Translations under genes and position numbers: made by a program
From: UBA10649 sp963700255
GTDB lineage: Bacteria; Actinomycetota; Actinomycetes; S36-B12
Assembly: GCA_963700255.1 (NCBI GenBank)
Contig: CAVOWW010000024.1
Coordinates: 186,001-250,000 of the forward strand
Reading direction: 5' to 3'
Length of the DNA: 64,000 nt
Shown: piece by piece, positions 49,795 through 58,403 of the stretch
Layout of the letters: the number at the start of each line of letters is the position of its first letter
Numbering within the stretch: the first letter of the stretch is position 1
The notes under the pieces: model-generated
Told to the model about the DNA's origin: nothing
What the model saw: the letters and a program-made list of their open reading frames with translations, nothing else
The model's database searches: none

Positions 49795-51543
49795 TCAGAG
49801 GCCGAGCTCGGCCTCGAAGGCGGCTTCCTCGAGCCGGGCCTTGATGGCGCCCAGGAAGCGTGCGGCGTCGGCGCCGTCGACGAGCCGGTGGTCGTAGGTC
49901 AGCGCCAGGTAGACCATCGACCGGATGGCGATGACGTCCGAGCCCGAGTCGTCCTTGACGACCACCGGGCGCTTGACCACCGCGCCGGTGCCGAGGATCG
50001 CCACCTGCGGCTGGTTGATGATCGGGGTGTCGAACAGGGCGCCGCGGCTGCCGGTGTTGGTGACCGTGAACGTGCCGCCGCTGAGCTCGTCAGGGGACAG
50101 CTTGTTCGTGCGGGTGCGGTCGGCGAGATCGGCGATCCGGCGGGCGAGGCCGGCGATGTTGAGGTCGCCCGCATCACGGACGACGGGCACCAGCAGGCCG
50201 CGCTCGCTGTCCACGGCGACCCCGAGGTGCTCGGCCTCGTGGTACGTGACCGTGCCCTCGTCCATGTTCAGGGTCGCGTTGACCTGCGGGAACTGCTTGA
50301 GGGCCTCGACCGAGGCCTTGCAGAAGAACGGCAGGAACGACAGCTTGACGCCCTCGCGGGCCTCGAAGTCGGCCTTCACCCGGTTGCGGAGGTTCGCGAT
50401 GCGGGTGACGTCGACCTCGACGACCGACGTCAGCTGCGCCGACACCTGCAGCGACTCGACCATGCGCTCGGCGATGACCTTGCGCAGGCGGGTCATCTTC
50501 TCGGTGCGCCCGCGCAGCGGTGATGCGGCCGCAGGCGCGACTGTGGTGGCCGAGGGTGCGGCTGCCGGGGCAGCTGCGGCCGGGGCCGCGGCCGCGGGCT
50601 TGGCCTTCAGCGCGGCGTCGAGCACGTCGGACTTGCGGATGCGTCCGCCCACGCCGGTGCCGGTGACCGTCGACAGGTCGACCCCGTGCTCCACGGCGAG
50701 ACGCCGGACGAGTGGGGTCACGTACGCGTCGGCGTTGGCTGACGCCTCGGGTGCGGGTGCCGGGACCGCCGCGGCGGGAGCAGGAGCAGACGCGGCCGGA
50801 GCCGGGGCGGGAGCGGACGCGGCCGGAGCCGGGGCGGCAGCGGACGCGGCAGCGCTTGTCGGAGCCGTCGGTACGGGGCTTGCTGCCCTCACTCCTCCCG
50901 CCGACTCGGCACCGATGACGCCGAGCTCGGCGCCGACCTCGACGGTGGCGTCCTCGCCCACGGTGATGGCCAGGAGCACGCCGGAGGCGGGTGCGGGGAT
51001 CTCGGTGTCGACCTTGTCGGTGGACACCTCGAGCAGGGGCTCGTCGGCGACGACGGTGTCGCCCACGGCCTTGAGCCAGCGGGTGACCGTGCCCTCGGTG
51101 ACGCTCTCGCCCAGTGCCGGCATGAGCACCGGGGTGCTGCCGGCCGCAGCGACAGGTGCGGGGGCGGCGGGAGCCTCGACGATGACCGGCGCGGGTGCCT
51201 CGACGATGACCGGGGCGGGTGCCTCGACCACGGGCGCGGATTCGGCGGGTGCCTCGACCACCGGTGCGGCAGGAGCGGCGGGAGCAGGAGTCGCCGGGGC
51301 CTCGTCCGAGGTGCCGATGACGCCGAGCTCGGCGCCGACCTCGACGGTGGCGTCCTCGCCCACGGTGATGGACAGGAGCACGCCGGAGGCGGGTGCGGGG
51401 ATCTCGGTGTCGACCTTGTCGGTGGACACCTCGAGCAGGGGCTCGTCGGCGACGACGGTGTCGCCGACGGCCTTCAGCCAGCGGGTGACCGTGCCCTCGG
51501 TGACGCTCTCGCCCAGTGCGGGCATCGTGACGGTGACCGACAT
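49795..51543 (-). CDS. sucB: Dihydrolipoamide acyltransferase E2 with two lipoyl domains
   Basis: A 582-residue E2 of the OdhB/SucB type. Two lipoyl domains at about residues 1-76 and 135-210 each contain the lipoylated Lys in STDKVDTE. Linkers are Ala/Pro/Val/Glu-rich. A peripheral-subunit-binding domain follows (TPLVRRLAVEHGVDLS), then the catalytic domain with YDHRLVDG. In mycobacteria the same gene serves both pyruvate and 2-oxoglutarate complexes, which would link it to aceE here. The two lipoyl-coding segments are nearly identical in DNA. AAGGAG lies 10 bases upstream. Confidence 0.94.
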   Translation of the reverse strand: MSVTVTMPALGESVTEGTVTRWLKAVGDTVVADEPLLEVSTDKVDTEIPAPASGVLLSITVGEDATVEVGAELGVIGTSDEAPATPAPAAPAAPVVEAPAESAPVVEAPAPVIVEAPAPVIVEAPAAPAPVAAAGSTPVLMPALGESVTEGTVTRWLKAVGDTVVADEPLLEVSTDKVDTEIPAPASGVLLAITVGEDATVEVGAELGVIGAESAGGVRAASPVPTAPTSAAASAAAPAPAASAPAPAPAASAPAPAAAVPAPAPEASANADAYVTPLVRRLAVEHGVDLSTVTGTGVGGRIRKSDVLDAALKAKPAAAAPAAAAPAAAPSATTVAPAAASPLRGRTEKMTRLRKVIAERMVESLQVSAQLTSVVEVDVTRIANLRNRVKADFEAREGVKLSFLPFFCKASVEALKQFPQVNATLNMDEGTVTYHEAEHLGVAVDSERGLLVPVVRDAGDLNIAGLARRIADLADRTRTNKLSPDELSGGTFTVTNTGSRGALFDTPIINQPQVAILGTGAVVKRPVVVKDDSGSDVIAIRSMVYLALTYDHRLVDGADAARFLGAIKARLEEAAFEAELGL

Positions 51544-51574
51544 CGGTGACGTGCTCCTTAGTCTCGCTGCTGCG

Positions 51575-52942
51575 TCAGGCGTGGGCGTGCAGGGGCTTGC
51601 CGGCCAGGGCGAGGTGAGCCTCGCCCATGGCCTCGTTCTGCGTGGGGTGCGCGTGGATGAGCGTCGCGACGTCCTCCGGATGCGCCTCCCAGTTCACGAT
51701 CAGCTGGGCCTCGCCGATCTGCTCGCCGATGCGCGAGCCGACCATGTGGATGCCGACGACCGGGCCGTCCTTCTGCTGGACCAGCTTGATGAAGCCGGTC
51801 GTCGCCAGGATCTGGCTCTTGCCGTTGCCGCCGAGGTTGTACTCGTAGACGGCGACGTTGTCGCCGAACTGCTCGCGGGCCTGCACCTCGGTGAGGCCGA
51901 CGCTGGCCACCTCGGGCTCGCAGTAGGTGACCTTGGGGATGTTGACGTCGGCGATGACCGTGGGGTTGAGTCCCGCGATCTCCTCGGCGACGAAGATGCC
52001 GTGCTGGAAGCCGCGATGCGCGAGCTGCAGCCCCGGGGTGATGTCGCCCACGGCGAAGACGCCGGGGACGTTGGTGCGCAGGCGCTCGTCGACGAGCACC
52101 CAGCCGCGCTCCATGGCCACGCCCTGCTCCTCGAAGCCCATGCCCGACGCGTTCGGCCCGCGGCCGACGGCCACGAGCAGCAGCTCGGCATCGAGCACCT
52201 TGCCGTCCTCGAGGGTGACCTGGACGCCGGTGTCGTCCTGGGTCGCCGAGGCGAAGCGGACCCCGAGGCTGAAGGCGATGCCGCGCTTGCGGAAGGCGCG
52301 CTCCAGGGCCTTGGAGCAGGCGATGTCCTCGTTGGGAACCAGGTTGGGAAGGGCCTCGACGATGGTGACCTCGGCGCCGAACGACTTCCAGACGCTGGCG
52401 AACTCCACGCCGATGACGCCGCCGCCGAGCACGATCACGCTCTTGGGCACGTAGTCGAGGTTGAGGGCCTGATCGGACGTCATGATGCGGCCGCCGATGT
52501 CGAGGCCGGGCAGGCTGCGGGCGTACGAGCCGGTGGCCAGCACGACGGTGGTGCCGGTGTACTGCTCGCCGTTCACCTCGACCGTGTTGGGGCCGACGAG
52601 GCGCCCCGCGCCCTCGACGAACGTCACGTTGCGGCTCTTCACCAGGCCCTGCAGGCCCTTGTAGAGCCGGCCGACGACGCCGTCGCGGTACTCGTTGACC
52701 TTGGGCATGTCGATGCCCTCGAAGGTCGCCCGTACCCCGAACGCTTCGCTCTCCTTGGCGCTGTCGGCCACCTCAGCGGCGTGCAGCAGCGCCTTGGTCG
52801 GGATGCACCCGCGGTGGAGGCAGGTCCCGCCGAGCTTGTCCTTGTCGATGAGGATCACGGACTTGCCGAGCTCCGCCGCGCGCAGGGCGCAGGCGTAGCC
52901 GCCGCTGCCGCCACCGAGGATGACCAGGTCTGCTTGGGCCAC
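51575..52942 (-). CDS. lpdA: Dihydrolipoyl dehydrogenase
   Basis: A 455-residue E3 flavoprotein that reoxidises lipoyl groups with NAD+. FAD motif GGGSGGYACALRAAELG, redox disulfide GGTCLHRGCIPTK, NAD motif GGGVIGVEFA and the dimer-interface HAHPTQNEAM with the catalytic His-Glu pair are present. GTG at 52942. It precedes sucB by 31 bases, giving an lpdA-sucB unit. Confidence 0.96.
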   Translation of the reverse strand: MAQADLVILGGGSGGYACALRAAELGKSVILIDKDKLGGTCLHRGCIPTKALLHAAEVADSAKESEAFGVRATFEGIDMPKVNEYRDGVVGRLYKGLQGLVKSRNVTFVEGAGRLVGPNTVEVNGEQYTGTTVVLATGSYARSLPGLDIGGRIMTSDQALNLDYVPKSVIVLGGGVIGVEFASVWKSFGAEVTIVEALPNLVPNEDIACSKALERAFRKRGIAFSLGVRFASATQDDTGVQVTLEDGKVLDAELLLVAVGRGPNASGMGFEEQGVAMERGWVLVDERLRTNVPGVFAVGDITPGLQLAHRGFQHGIFVAEEIAGLNPTVIADVNIPKVTYCEPEVASVGLTEVQAREQFGDNVAVYEYNLGGNGKSQILATTGFIKLVQQKDGPVVGIHMVGSRIGEQIGEAQLIVNWEAHPEDVATLIHAHPTQNEAMGEAHLALAGKPLHAHA

Positions 52943-53033
52943 TGTCGCCTACTCCCTACGGGATCGAGTCGTCGCTTGACGGCTCATCCTTCCACCTTTG
53001 AGGGGGTGCGGCTAACGGCCCCCACGGACCGGC

Positions 53034-54548
53034 TCAGGAGCCCCCGACAGCCATCTCCGCGGCGATCTGCACGAACATCCGCACGCCGCTGCCCGTGCCG
53101 CCCTTGGGCGTGTAGCCGTAGGCGCCCTTCTCGTTGAACGACGGCCCGGCGATGTCGACGTGCACCCAGGACTGGCCCGAGGGGACGAACTCGCGCAGGA
53201 AGACCCCGGCGGACAGCATCCCGCCCATCCGGTCACCGAGGTTGGCGATGTCGGCAGTGCCCGAGTCGAGGCCGGCCCGCAGGTCGTCGGGCAGGGGCAT
53301 GGGCCACATCGCCTCGCCCGCGGCAGCGGCCGCCTCGCAGACGGCGGCGCGCGCGTCGTCGTCGTTGCCCATGACCCCGGCCGTGCGGGACCCGAGCGCG
53401 ACCACCGCCGCGCCGGTGAGCGTCGCGATGTCGATGATGAGGTCGGGCTTGTCCTCGGCCGCCATGCCGATGGCGTCGGCCAGGATCAGCCGCCCCTCGG
53501 CATCGGTGTTGAGGACCTCGACGGTCGTTCCGCCGTAGATCGTGATGACGTCACCGGGGCGCTGGGCGGTGCCGCTGGGCATGTTCTCGGCGGACGGGAC
53601 CCAGCCGGTCACGCGGATGGGCAGGGCCAGCTCGGCGATCGCCTTGACGGCGCCGATGACCGCGGCCGCGCCGGCCATGTCGGACTTCATCTCGTCCATG
53701 TTGGCGGCCGGCTTGATCGAGATGCCGCCGGTGTCGAAGGTGATGCCCTTGCCGACGAGCGCCAGGTGCCGCGTCGCCCCCTCGGGTGCGTACTCCAGCC
53801 GAGTGAGCCGCGGGGCGTTGGCCGATCCCTGGCCGACGGCCAGGATGCCGCCGCAGCCGTCGCGGACGAGGTCGAGCTCGTCCCAGATCGTGACGTCGAC
53901 GGGGAGGCCATCGACGGCGAGCACCGCGGCGGCGGCGAGCACCGACGGGGGCAGGGCGTTCGGCGGGGTGTTGACGAGGTCGCGGGTCAGGTTGACGGCC
54001 GCGGCGACCGAGGCGACCTCCTTGACGGCCTGCTTCTGCTCGGGCGTGGCCGCAGCCGCGAGCAGGACGGTGATGGAGTGCACCGGCGCCTTGCGGTCCT
54101 TCTTCGAGGCGCTCCGGAAGGACACGTAGTCGTAGGCGCTCATGAGGGCGGCGATGGACACCGTGAGCAGCGCGTCGTCGTCGGCGAGCGGGAGCGCGAG
54201 AGCGATCCTCCTCGTGCCTGCCAGGCTGCGGACCGCATCGCCGACCGCGCGTCGCACGGACTCCGGATCGGCCTGCTTGGCCGCGTCGCCGAGGCCCAGG
54301 CCGACGACCACGGGGGCCTTGAGCCCGCCGCCGCCGGGGATGCGGGTGACCTCGCCGGCCTTGCCGGTCGCACCGACCGCAGTGAACGCCTCCGTGAGCT
54401 TCGTCCGTGCCGCCGCGGTCAGGCCGGGCGCGATGACCTCGGCCTTCTTGCCTCGGGCGGGGGCGAGGGCCACGACGAGGGCGTCGGTGACCATGGCGGC
54501 GGGCTTGGTGTCGGCGAGGGCGATGCGCGCGGTGGGGGTCTGGGTCAT
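53034..54548 (-). CDS. pepA: Leucyl aminopeptidase (M17)
   Basis: A 504-residue M17 dizinc aminopeptidase. Metal and catalytic residues in GKGITFDTGGISIKP, MKSDMAGAAAV and NTDAEGRLILADA are present; the N-terminal domain is variable as usual. It releases N-terminal residues from peptides and can hydrolyse Cys-Gly. ATG at 54548 is divergent from gcvT with a 62-base gap. Confidence 0.95.
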   Translation of the reverse strand: MTQTPTARIALADTKPAAMVTDALVVALAPARGKKAEVIAPGLTAAARTKLTEAFTAVGATGKAGEVTRIPGGGGLKAPVVVGLGLGDAAKQADPESVRRAVGDAVRSLAGTRRIALALPLADDDALLTVSIAALMSAYDYVSFRSASKKDRKAPVHSITVLLAAAATPEQKQAVKEVASVAAAVNLTRDLVNTPPNALPPSVLAAAAVLAVDGLPVDVTIWDELDLVRDGCGGILAVGQGSANAPRLTRLEYAPEGATRHLALVGKGITFDTGGISIKPAANMDEMKSDMAGAAAVIGAVKAIAELALPIRVTGWVPSAENMPSGTAQRPGDVITIYGGTTVEVLNTDAEGRLILADAIGMAAEDKPDLIIDIATLTGAAVVALGSRTAGVMGNDDDARAAVCEAAAAAGEAMWPMPLPDDLRAGLDSGTADIANLGDRMGGMLSAGVFLREFVPSGQSWVHVDIAGPSFNEKGAYGYTPKGGTGSGVRMFVQIAAEMAVGGS

Positions 54549-54610
54549 GCTCGAACCCTAATCGCGGCGTGCGCGGAATGTGGCAGGGTCCGGCGCACTA
54601 CGGTCATCCC

Positions 54611-55708
54611 GTGACCGAGCTGAAGACGACCCCCCTGCACTCGCGGCACGTGGCCGCCGGTGCCAAGACCGCTGACTTCGGGGGCTGGGACATGCCCATC
54701 GAGTACGCCGGCGTCGTGGCCGAGCACACGGCCGTCCGGAACGCCGTCGGCCTGTTCGACGTGTCCCACATGGGCAAGGTGGCCGTGTACGGAGAGGGGG
54801 CTGTGGCGTTCCTCAACTCCGTCCTGGCCAATGACCTGGATCGCATCCAGGCGGGGCAGGCGCAGTACTCCATGCTGTGCAACGCCGACGGTGGCGTCAT
54901 CGACGACCTGATCGTCTACCGATGGTCGGATGACGGTGCGTACGTGATACCGAACGCGTCCAACGCTGCGACCGTGGTCGCCACCCTGGCCAGTCTGGCC
55001 CCGGCCGGCGTCACCGTCGACGACCAGCACCTGACGCACGGGATCATCGCCGTGCAGGGACCCCGCAGTGCGGAGCTCATCCGGGCGATGGGGCTGCCGG
55101 CCGAGCACGACTACATGTCGATGGCGATGGCGCGCTGGCAGGAGGCACCGGTCGTCGTGTGCCGTACGGGCTACACCGGCGAGCACGGCTACGAGCTCGT
55201 CGCGCCGAACGAGATCCTCGGCGGCCTGTGGGACGCACTCCTCCTGACGGGGGCGGATCTCGGCGTCGTTCCCGCCGGCCTGGGCGCCCGCGACACCCTG
55301 CGCACGGAGATGGGCTATCCGCTCCACGGGCAGGACATCAGCCCGACCATCACGCCGGTGGAGGCCCTGATCGGCTGGGCCGTCGGCTGGGACAAGCCCG
55401 AGTTCGCGGGCCGCGAGGCGCTCGTCGCCCAGCGGGCGGCCGCCCCGCAGCGGCGGCTGCGCGGCCTGCTCGCCCTCGACCGTGGCATCCCGCGCCCGCA
55501 CATGGCCGTGCACCGCGACTCCCTCGACGGCGCCGTGGTCGGCGAGGTCACCAGTGGCACGTTCTCGCCGACCCTCAAGCAGGGGATCGGCCTTGCGCTG
55601 CTCGACGCCTCGATCGCGGTCGACGACGAGGTGGTCGTGGACGTGCGCGGACGTGCGTCGCGCTTCCGCGTGGTCAAGCCCCCGTTCGTCCAGCCCAGCA
55701 CGCGCTGA
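54611..55708 (+). CDS. gcvT: Glycine cleavage T protein (aminomethyltransferase)
   Basis: A 365-residue GcvT that transfers the methylene of aminomethyl-lipoyl H protein to THF. Folate-binding residues appear in GLFDVSHMGKV, DDLIVYR and GARDTLRTEMGYPLHGQD. GTG at 54611. The gcvH and gcvP genes are not in this window. No glycine riboswitch is visible in the 62-base gap. Converges on the CobT-like gene. Confidence 0.95.
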   Translation: MTELKTTPLHSRHVAAGAKTADFGGWDMPIEYAGVVAEHTAVRNAVGLFDVSHMGKVAVYGEGAVAFLNSVLANDLDRIQAGQAQYSMLCNADGGVIDDLIVYRWSDDGAYVIPNASNAATVVATLASLAPAGVTVDDQHLTHGIIAVQGPRSAELIRAMGLPAEHDYMSMAMARWQEAPVVVCRTGYTGEHGYELVAPNEILGGLWDALLLTGADLGVVPAGLGARDTLRTEMGYPLHGQDISPTITPVEALIGWAVGWDKPEFAGREALVAQRAAAPQRRLRGLLALDRGIPRPHMAVHRDSLDGAVVGEVTSGTFSPTLKQGIGLALLDASIAVDDEVVVDVRGRASRFRVVKPPFVQPSTR

Positions 55709-55747
55709 GCCGGGTGGACGCCCCCGCCCACGCGTGCCGGCGTCAGG

Positions 55748-56521
55748 TCAGGAGAGCAGCGCGAGCAGCGCGAGCGTTGCCTCGGCGCCGCGGCCGGCGT
55801 CGTCGCTGAGGCCGAGCGGCAGCCCCGCGGCCAGGTCGATGCGCTCCATCGCGGCCTCGCGGCCGGGGTCCGGCGAGTCGCTCCCTGCCCGCCACCAGCC
55901 CTTGGCGCGGATGCAGATCCGGTCGGCGACGAGTGCCGCCGCAAGCTCGTCGGTGCCGTCGACCAGGCACCCGGTGCGTCGGGCCGCTGCGCCGAGCAGG
56001 ACGCCGACCACGAGGGCGATCCCCGGGGCGTCGAGCGACTCCAGGAGGGCGAGGGGCTCGCCGCGATGCTCGACTGAGCTCGCCGCGCGGTCGCGCACGG
56101 CGGCACAGCCGGCCATCCACTCGCGGTCGGTCATGCCGACCGGCTGGGCCAGGACGGCCGACGCCTCCTTGCGGGTCAGCAGGGCGATGACCGTTCGAGC
56201 GGCCTCGGCGTCGCGCGGCCCCACCCGGGGCACCAGGAGCGTCGCGCCGGAGTCGATCGCCCGGTCGGCTGCATCGAGACCGGCGAGGACCGCGTCGGGG
56301 ACGGAGTCCGGCGCGATCGGGTCGAGCACGGTGGCGCTCAGCGGTGCCCCTGCCGAGACCGTGCTCCACCAGTGGGCCAGGTCGGCGAGGGCGCCGGTCA
56401 CGTCGGGGGGAGTCTCCTCTGCCGAGCTCTCGGGAACGGCGATGCGCTCGACCACGGCCGCGAGCCTGGGAGCCCATGGGTCGCCGTGGTGACCCGGCGG
56501 GCCTGACGGATCCTCGCTCAC
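55748..56521 (-). CDS. CobT-like paralogue without catalytic glutamate
   Basis: A 257-residue protein related to the C-terminal two thirds of CobT. It matches in DREWMAGCAAVRDRA, LDAPGIALVVGVLLGAAARRTGCLVDGT and the following ALVADRI segment. The CobT catalytic GEGTGA is replaced by GRGAEA, so the catalytic Glu is lost and transferase activity is unlikely. GTG at 56521. It is the last gene of the cobalamin operon, 12 bases after cobS. It may be regulatory, substrate-binding or a decaying duplicate. Confidence 0.7.
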   Translation of the reverse strand: MSEDPSGPPGHHGDPWAPRLAAVVERIAVPESSAEETPPDVTGALADLAHWWSTVSAGAPLSATVLDPIAPDSVPDAVLAGLDAADRAIDSGATLLVPRVGPRDAEAARTVIALLTRKEASAVLAQPVGMTDREWMAGCAAVRDRAASSVEHRGEPLALLESLDAPGIALVVGVLLGAAARRTGCLVDGTDELAAALVADRICIRAKGWWRAGSDSPDPGREAAMERIDLAAGLPLGLSDDAGRGAEATLALLALLS

Positions 56522-56533
56522 GGCACTCCTCGG

Positions 56534-57307
56534 TCAGGGAACGGCGACCAGTATGACGAGCACCGCCGCCGTGGTGAGCTCGGCCGTGGCCCCGAGCACG
56601 TCGCCGGTGATGCCCCCGAGGCGTCGGCGAGCGGTGCGAACGACCACCGCGGCCGCCAGCACTCCGCCGAGCACCGCTCCGCCCGTCGCGAGTCCGGCGC
56701 CGAGGCCGTGCTCCCGGCCGACGGCGGCGGTAGCCAGCGCCAGCCAGACGAGGGCGACCACGAGCCCGCCCGCCCGCGGCACGCTCCCGGCGACGACGGC
56801 ACCGAGCCCGTCGGGCCGGGCCGCGGGGATGCCGCGCAGGCAGGCGAGGGTCACGGCGAGCCGGCCGGTGACGACCGCGATGACGATGCTTCCTGCTCCT
56901 GCCCCCCGGTCCAGCAGGTCCGCGAGGGCGGCGACCTGCACGAGCACGACGAGGACGAGCGTCGCGACGCCGAAGGGCCCGATGTCCGACCGCCGCGCGA
57001 TGGCGAGGGCATCCGCCGCGGGGCGGCCGCTGCCCAGCGCATCGGCGGTGTCGGCGAGGCCGTCGAGGTGGAGGGCGCGCGTGAGCCACGCGAGGGCGGC
57101 CACGGCGAGCACGGCCCCGAGCAGTCCGCCGACAGGGGTGACGTTGACGAGAACCTGGGCGGGCACGCCGATGACGAGGGCGAGGAGCAGCCCCACGAGC
57201 GGGGCCAGCAGCATCGCCCGGCCCGCAACGCGGCGATCGACGGTCCGTGGCGCGGGGACGGGGATCCGCGTGAGGGTGCCGATCGCCAGGCGCAGGGAGT
57301 CAGGCAT
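56534..57307 (-). CDS. cobS: Adenosylcobinamide-GDP ribazoletransferase
   Basis: A 257-residue polytopic membrane protein that joins adenosylcobinamide-GDP to alpha-ribazole-phosphate. The LHLDGLADTADALG motif (Asp-rich metal site near residue 80) and RRSDIGPFGV are diagnostic. ATG at 57307 overlaps the cobT stop by 8 bases. The frame extending to 57421 is overlap with cobT. Confidence 0.93.
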   Translation of the reverse strand: MPDSLRLAIGTLTRIPVPAPRTVDRRVAGRAMLLAPLVGLLLALVIGVPAQVLVNVTPVGGLLGAVLAVAALAWLTRALHLDGLADTADALGSGRPAADALAIARRSDIGPFGVATLVLVVLVQVAALADLLDRGAGAGSIVIAVVTGRLAVTLACLRGIPAARPDGLGAVVAGSVPRAGGLVVALVWLALATAAVGREHGLGAGLATGGAVLGGVLAAAVVVRTARRRLGGITGDVLGATAELTTAAVLVILVAVP

Positions 57308-58403
57308 CGCCCGTGGCCTTGCCTGCATCGTCGCGGTCCGACACCCCGGCGCTGTCGAAGGTTGCCATCTGCGCCAGCGTCGCCGCCGCGGCGTTGAGGA
57401 GGGGGACGGCCAGGAGGGCACCCGTGCCCTCGCCGAGGCGCAGGTCGAGGTCCAGCAGGGGAGCGAGCCCGAGGCTCGCGAGGGCGAGCTGCGAGGCGGG
57501 CTCGGTCGACCGGTGGCCGGCGACCCACCAGGCGCGTGAGCCGGGGGCTATGCGCTCGGCCACGAGGGCCGCGCTGCACGAGACGATCCCGTCGAGGATG
57601 ACGGGCAGCCCGCGCCCGGCGGCACGGTGGAGGTAGCCCGTCATCGCCGCGATGTCGGGGCTGCCGACGCGGGCGAGCAGGAGGAGTGGATCGTCCAGGG
57701 CGCCCATGCCGCGCGCCAAGGCCGCGGAGACGGCGTCGCGCTTGCGCTGCAGCGTGCTGTCGTCGATGCCGGTGCCGCGACCCGTGACGGTGTCGGCCGA
57801 GTGGTCGGTCAGCAGTCCGATCAGCGTGGCGGCCGGCGTGGTGTTGCCGATCCCCATGTCGCCCGCGATGAGCACGTCCGCACCGGCATCGGCGGCCTCG
57901 TCCGCCAGCCTGGCACCGAGCGCGAACGCGGACGACGCCTCATCGAGCGTCATCGCGTCCTCGCGGTCGATGGACCCGCAGCCACGCCGGATCCGGTGGG
58001 CGCCGATGGCCGGATCGATGCCGTCGAGGTACGACGGGTCCGCGTCGACGCTGACGTCGACGACCCGGACGGTGGCGCCGACCTGCCGCGCGAGCACGTT
58101 GGCCGCTGCGCCGCCGGTTGAGAAGTTGGCCACCATCTGCGCGGTGACCTCAGGCGGGTACGCCGACGTGGCCGCGGTGCGCGCGACGCCGTGGTCGCCG
58201 GCGAAGATCACGAGCGCGGGCCTGGTGAACGGCACGGGCGGGCACTGGCCCTGCACGGCGCACATCCAGGCCGATGCGTCCTCGAGCCGTCCGAGCGCAC
58301 CGGCCGGCTTGGTCAGCCTGGCCTGGCGGGCCGCACCCGCCGCGGCGGCGGCCGCGTCAGGGGGTCGCGGTGAGTCCGGGGGCCGGACCGGTTCAACGGG
58401 CAT
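57300..58403 (-). CDS. cobT: Nicotinate-nucleotide:dimethylbenzimidazole phosphoribosyltransferase
   Basis: A 367-residue CobT that makes alpha-ribazole-5'-phosphate. Motifs: KPAGALGRLEDAS, VIFAGDHGVA, GDMGIGNTTPA and RLGEGTGALLA with the catalytic Glu. ATG at 58403 overlaps the cobU-fusion stop by 11 bases. Intact, in contrast to the paralogue at 55.7 kb. Confidence 0.95.
   Translation of the reverse strand: MPVEPVRPPDSPRPPDAAAAAAGAARQARLTKPAGALGRLEDASAWMCAVQGQCPPVPFTRPALVIFAGDHGVARTAATSAYPPEVTAQMVANFSTGGAAANVLARQVGATVRVVDVSVDADPSYLDGIDPAIGAHRIRRGCGSIDREDAMTLDEASSAFALGARLADEAADAGADVLIAGDMGIGNTTPAATLIGLLTDHSADTVTGRGTGIDDSTLQRKRDAVSAALARGMGALDDPLLLLARVGSPDIAAMTGYLHRAAGRGLPVILDGIVSCSAALVAERIAPGSRAWWVAGHRSTEPASQLALASLGLAPLLDLDLRLGEGTGALLAVPLLNAAAATLAQMATFDSAGVSDRDDAGKATGDA

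Noticed and set aside
49925..53137. A 1070-codon plus-strand frame antisense to sucB and lpdA
   Set aside because: Its Ala/Ser/Gly/Thr repeats mirror the lipoyl linkers; sucB and lpdA are complete on the minus strand.
54549..54610. A glycine riboswitch before gcvT
   Set aside because: The gap to the divergent pepA gene is only 62 bases, too short for the aptamer, and no conserved core is seen.
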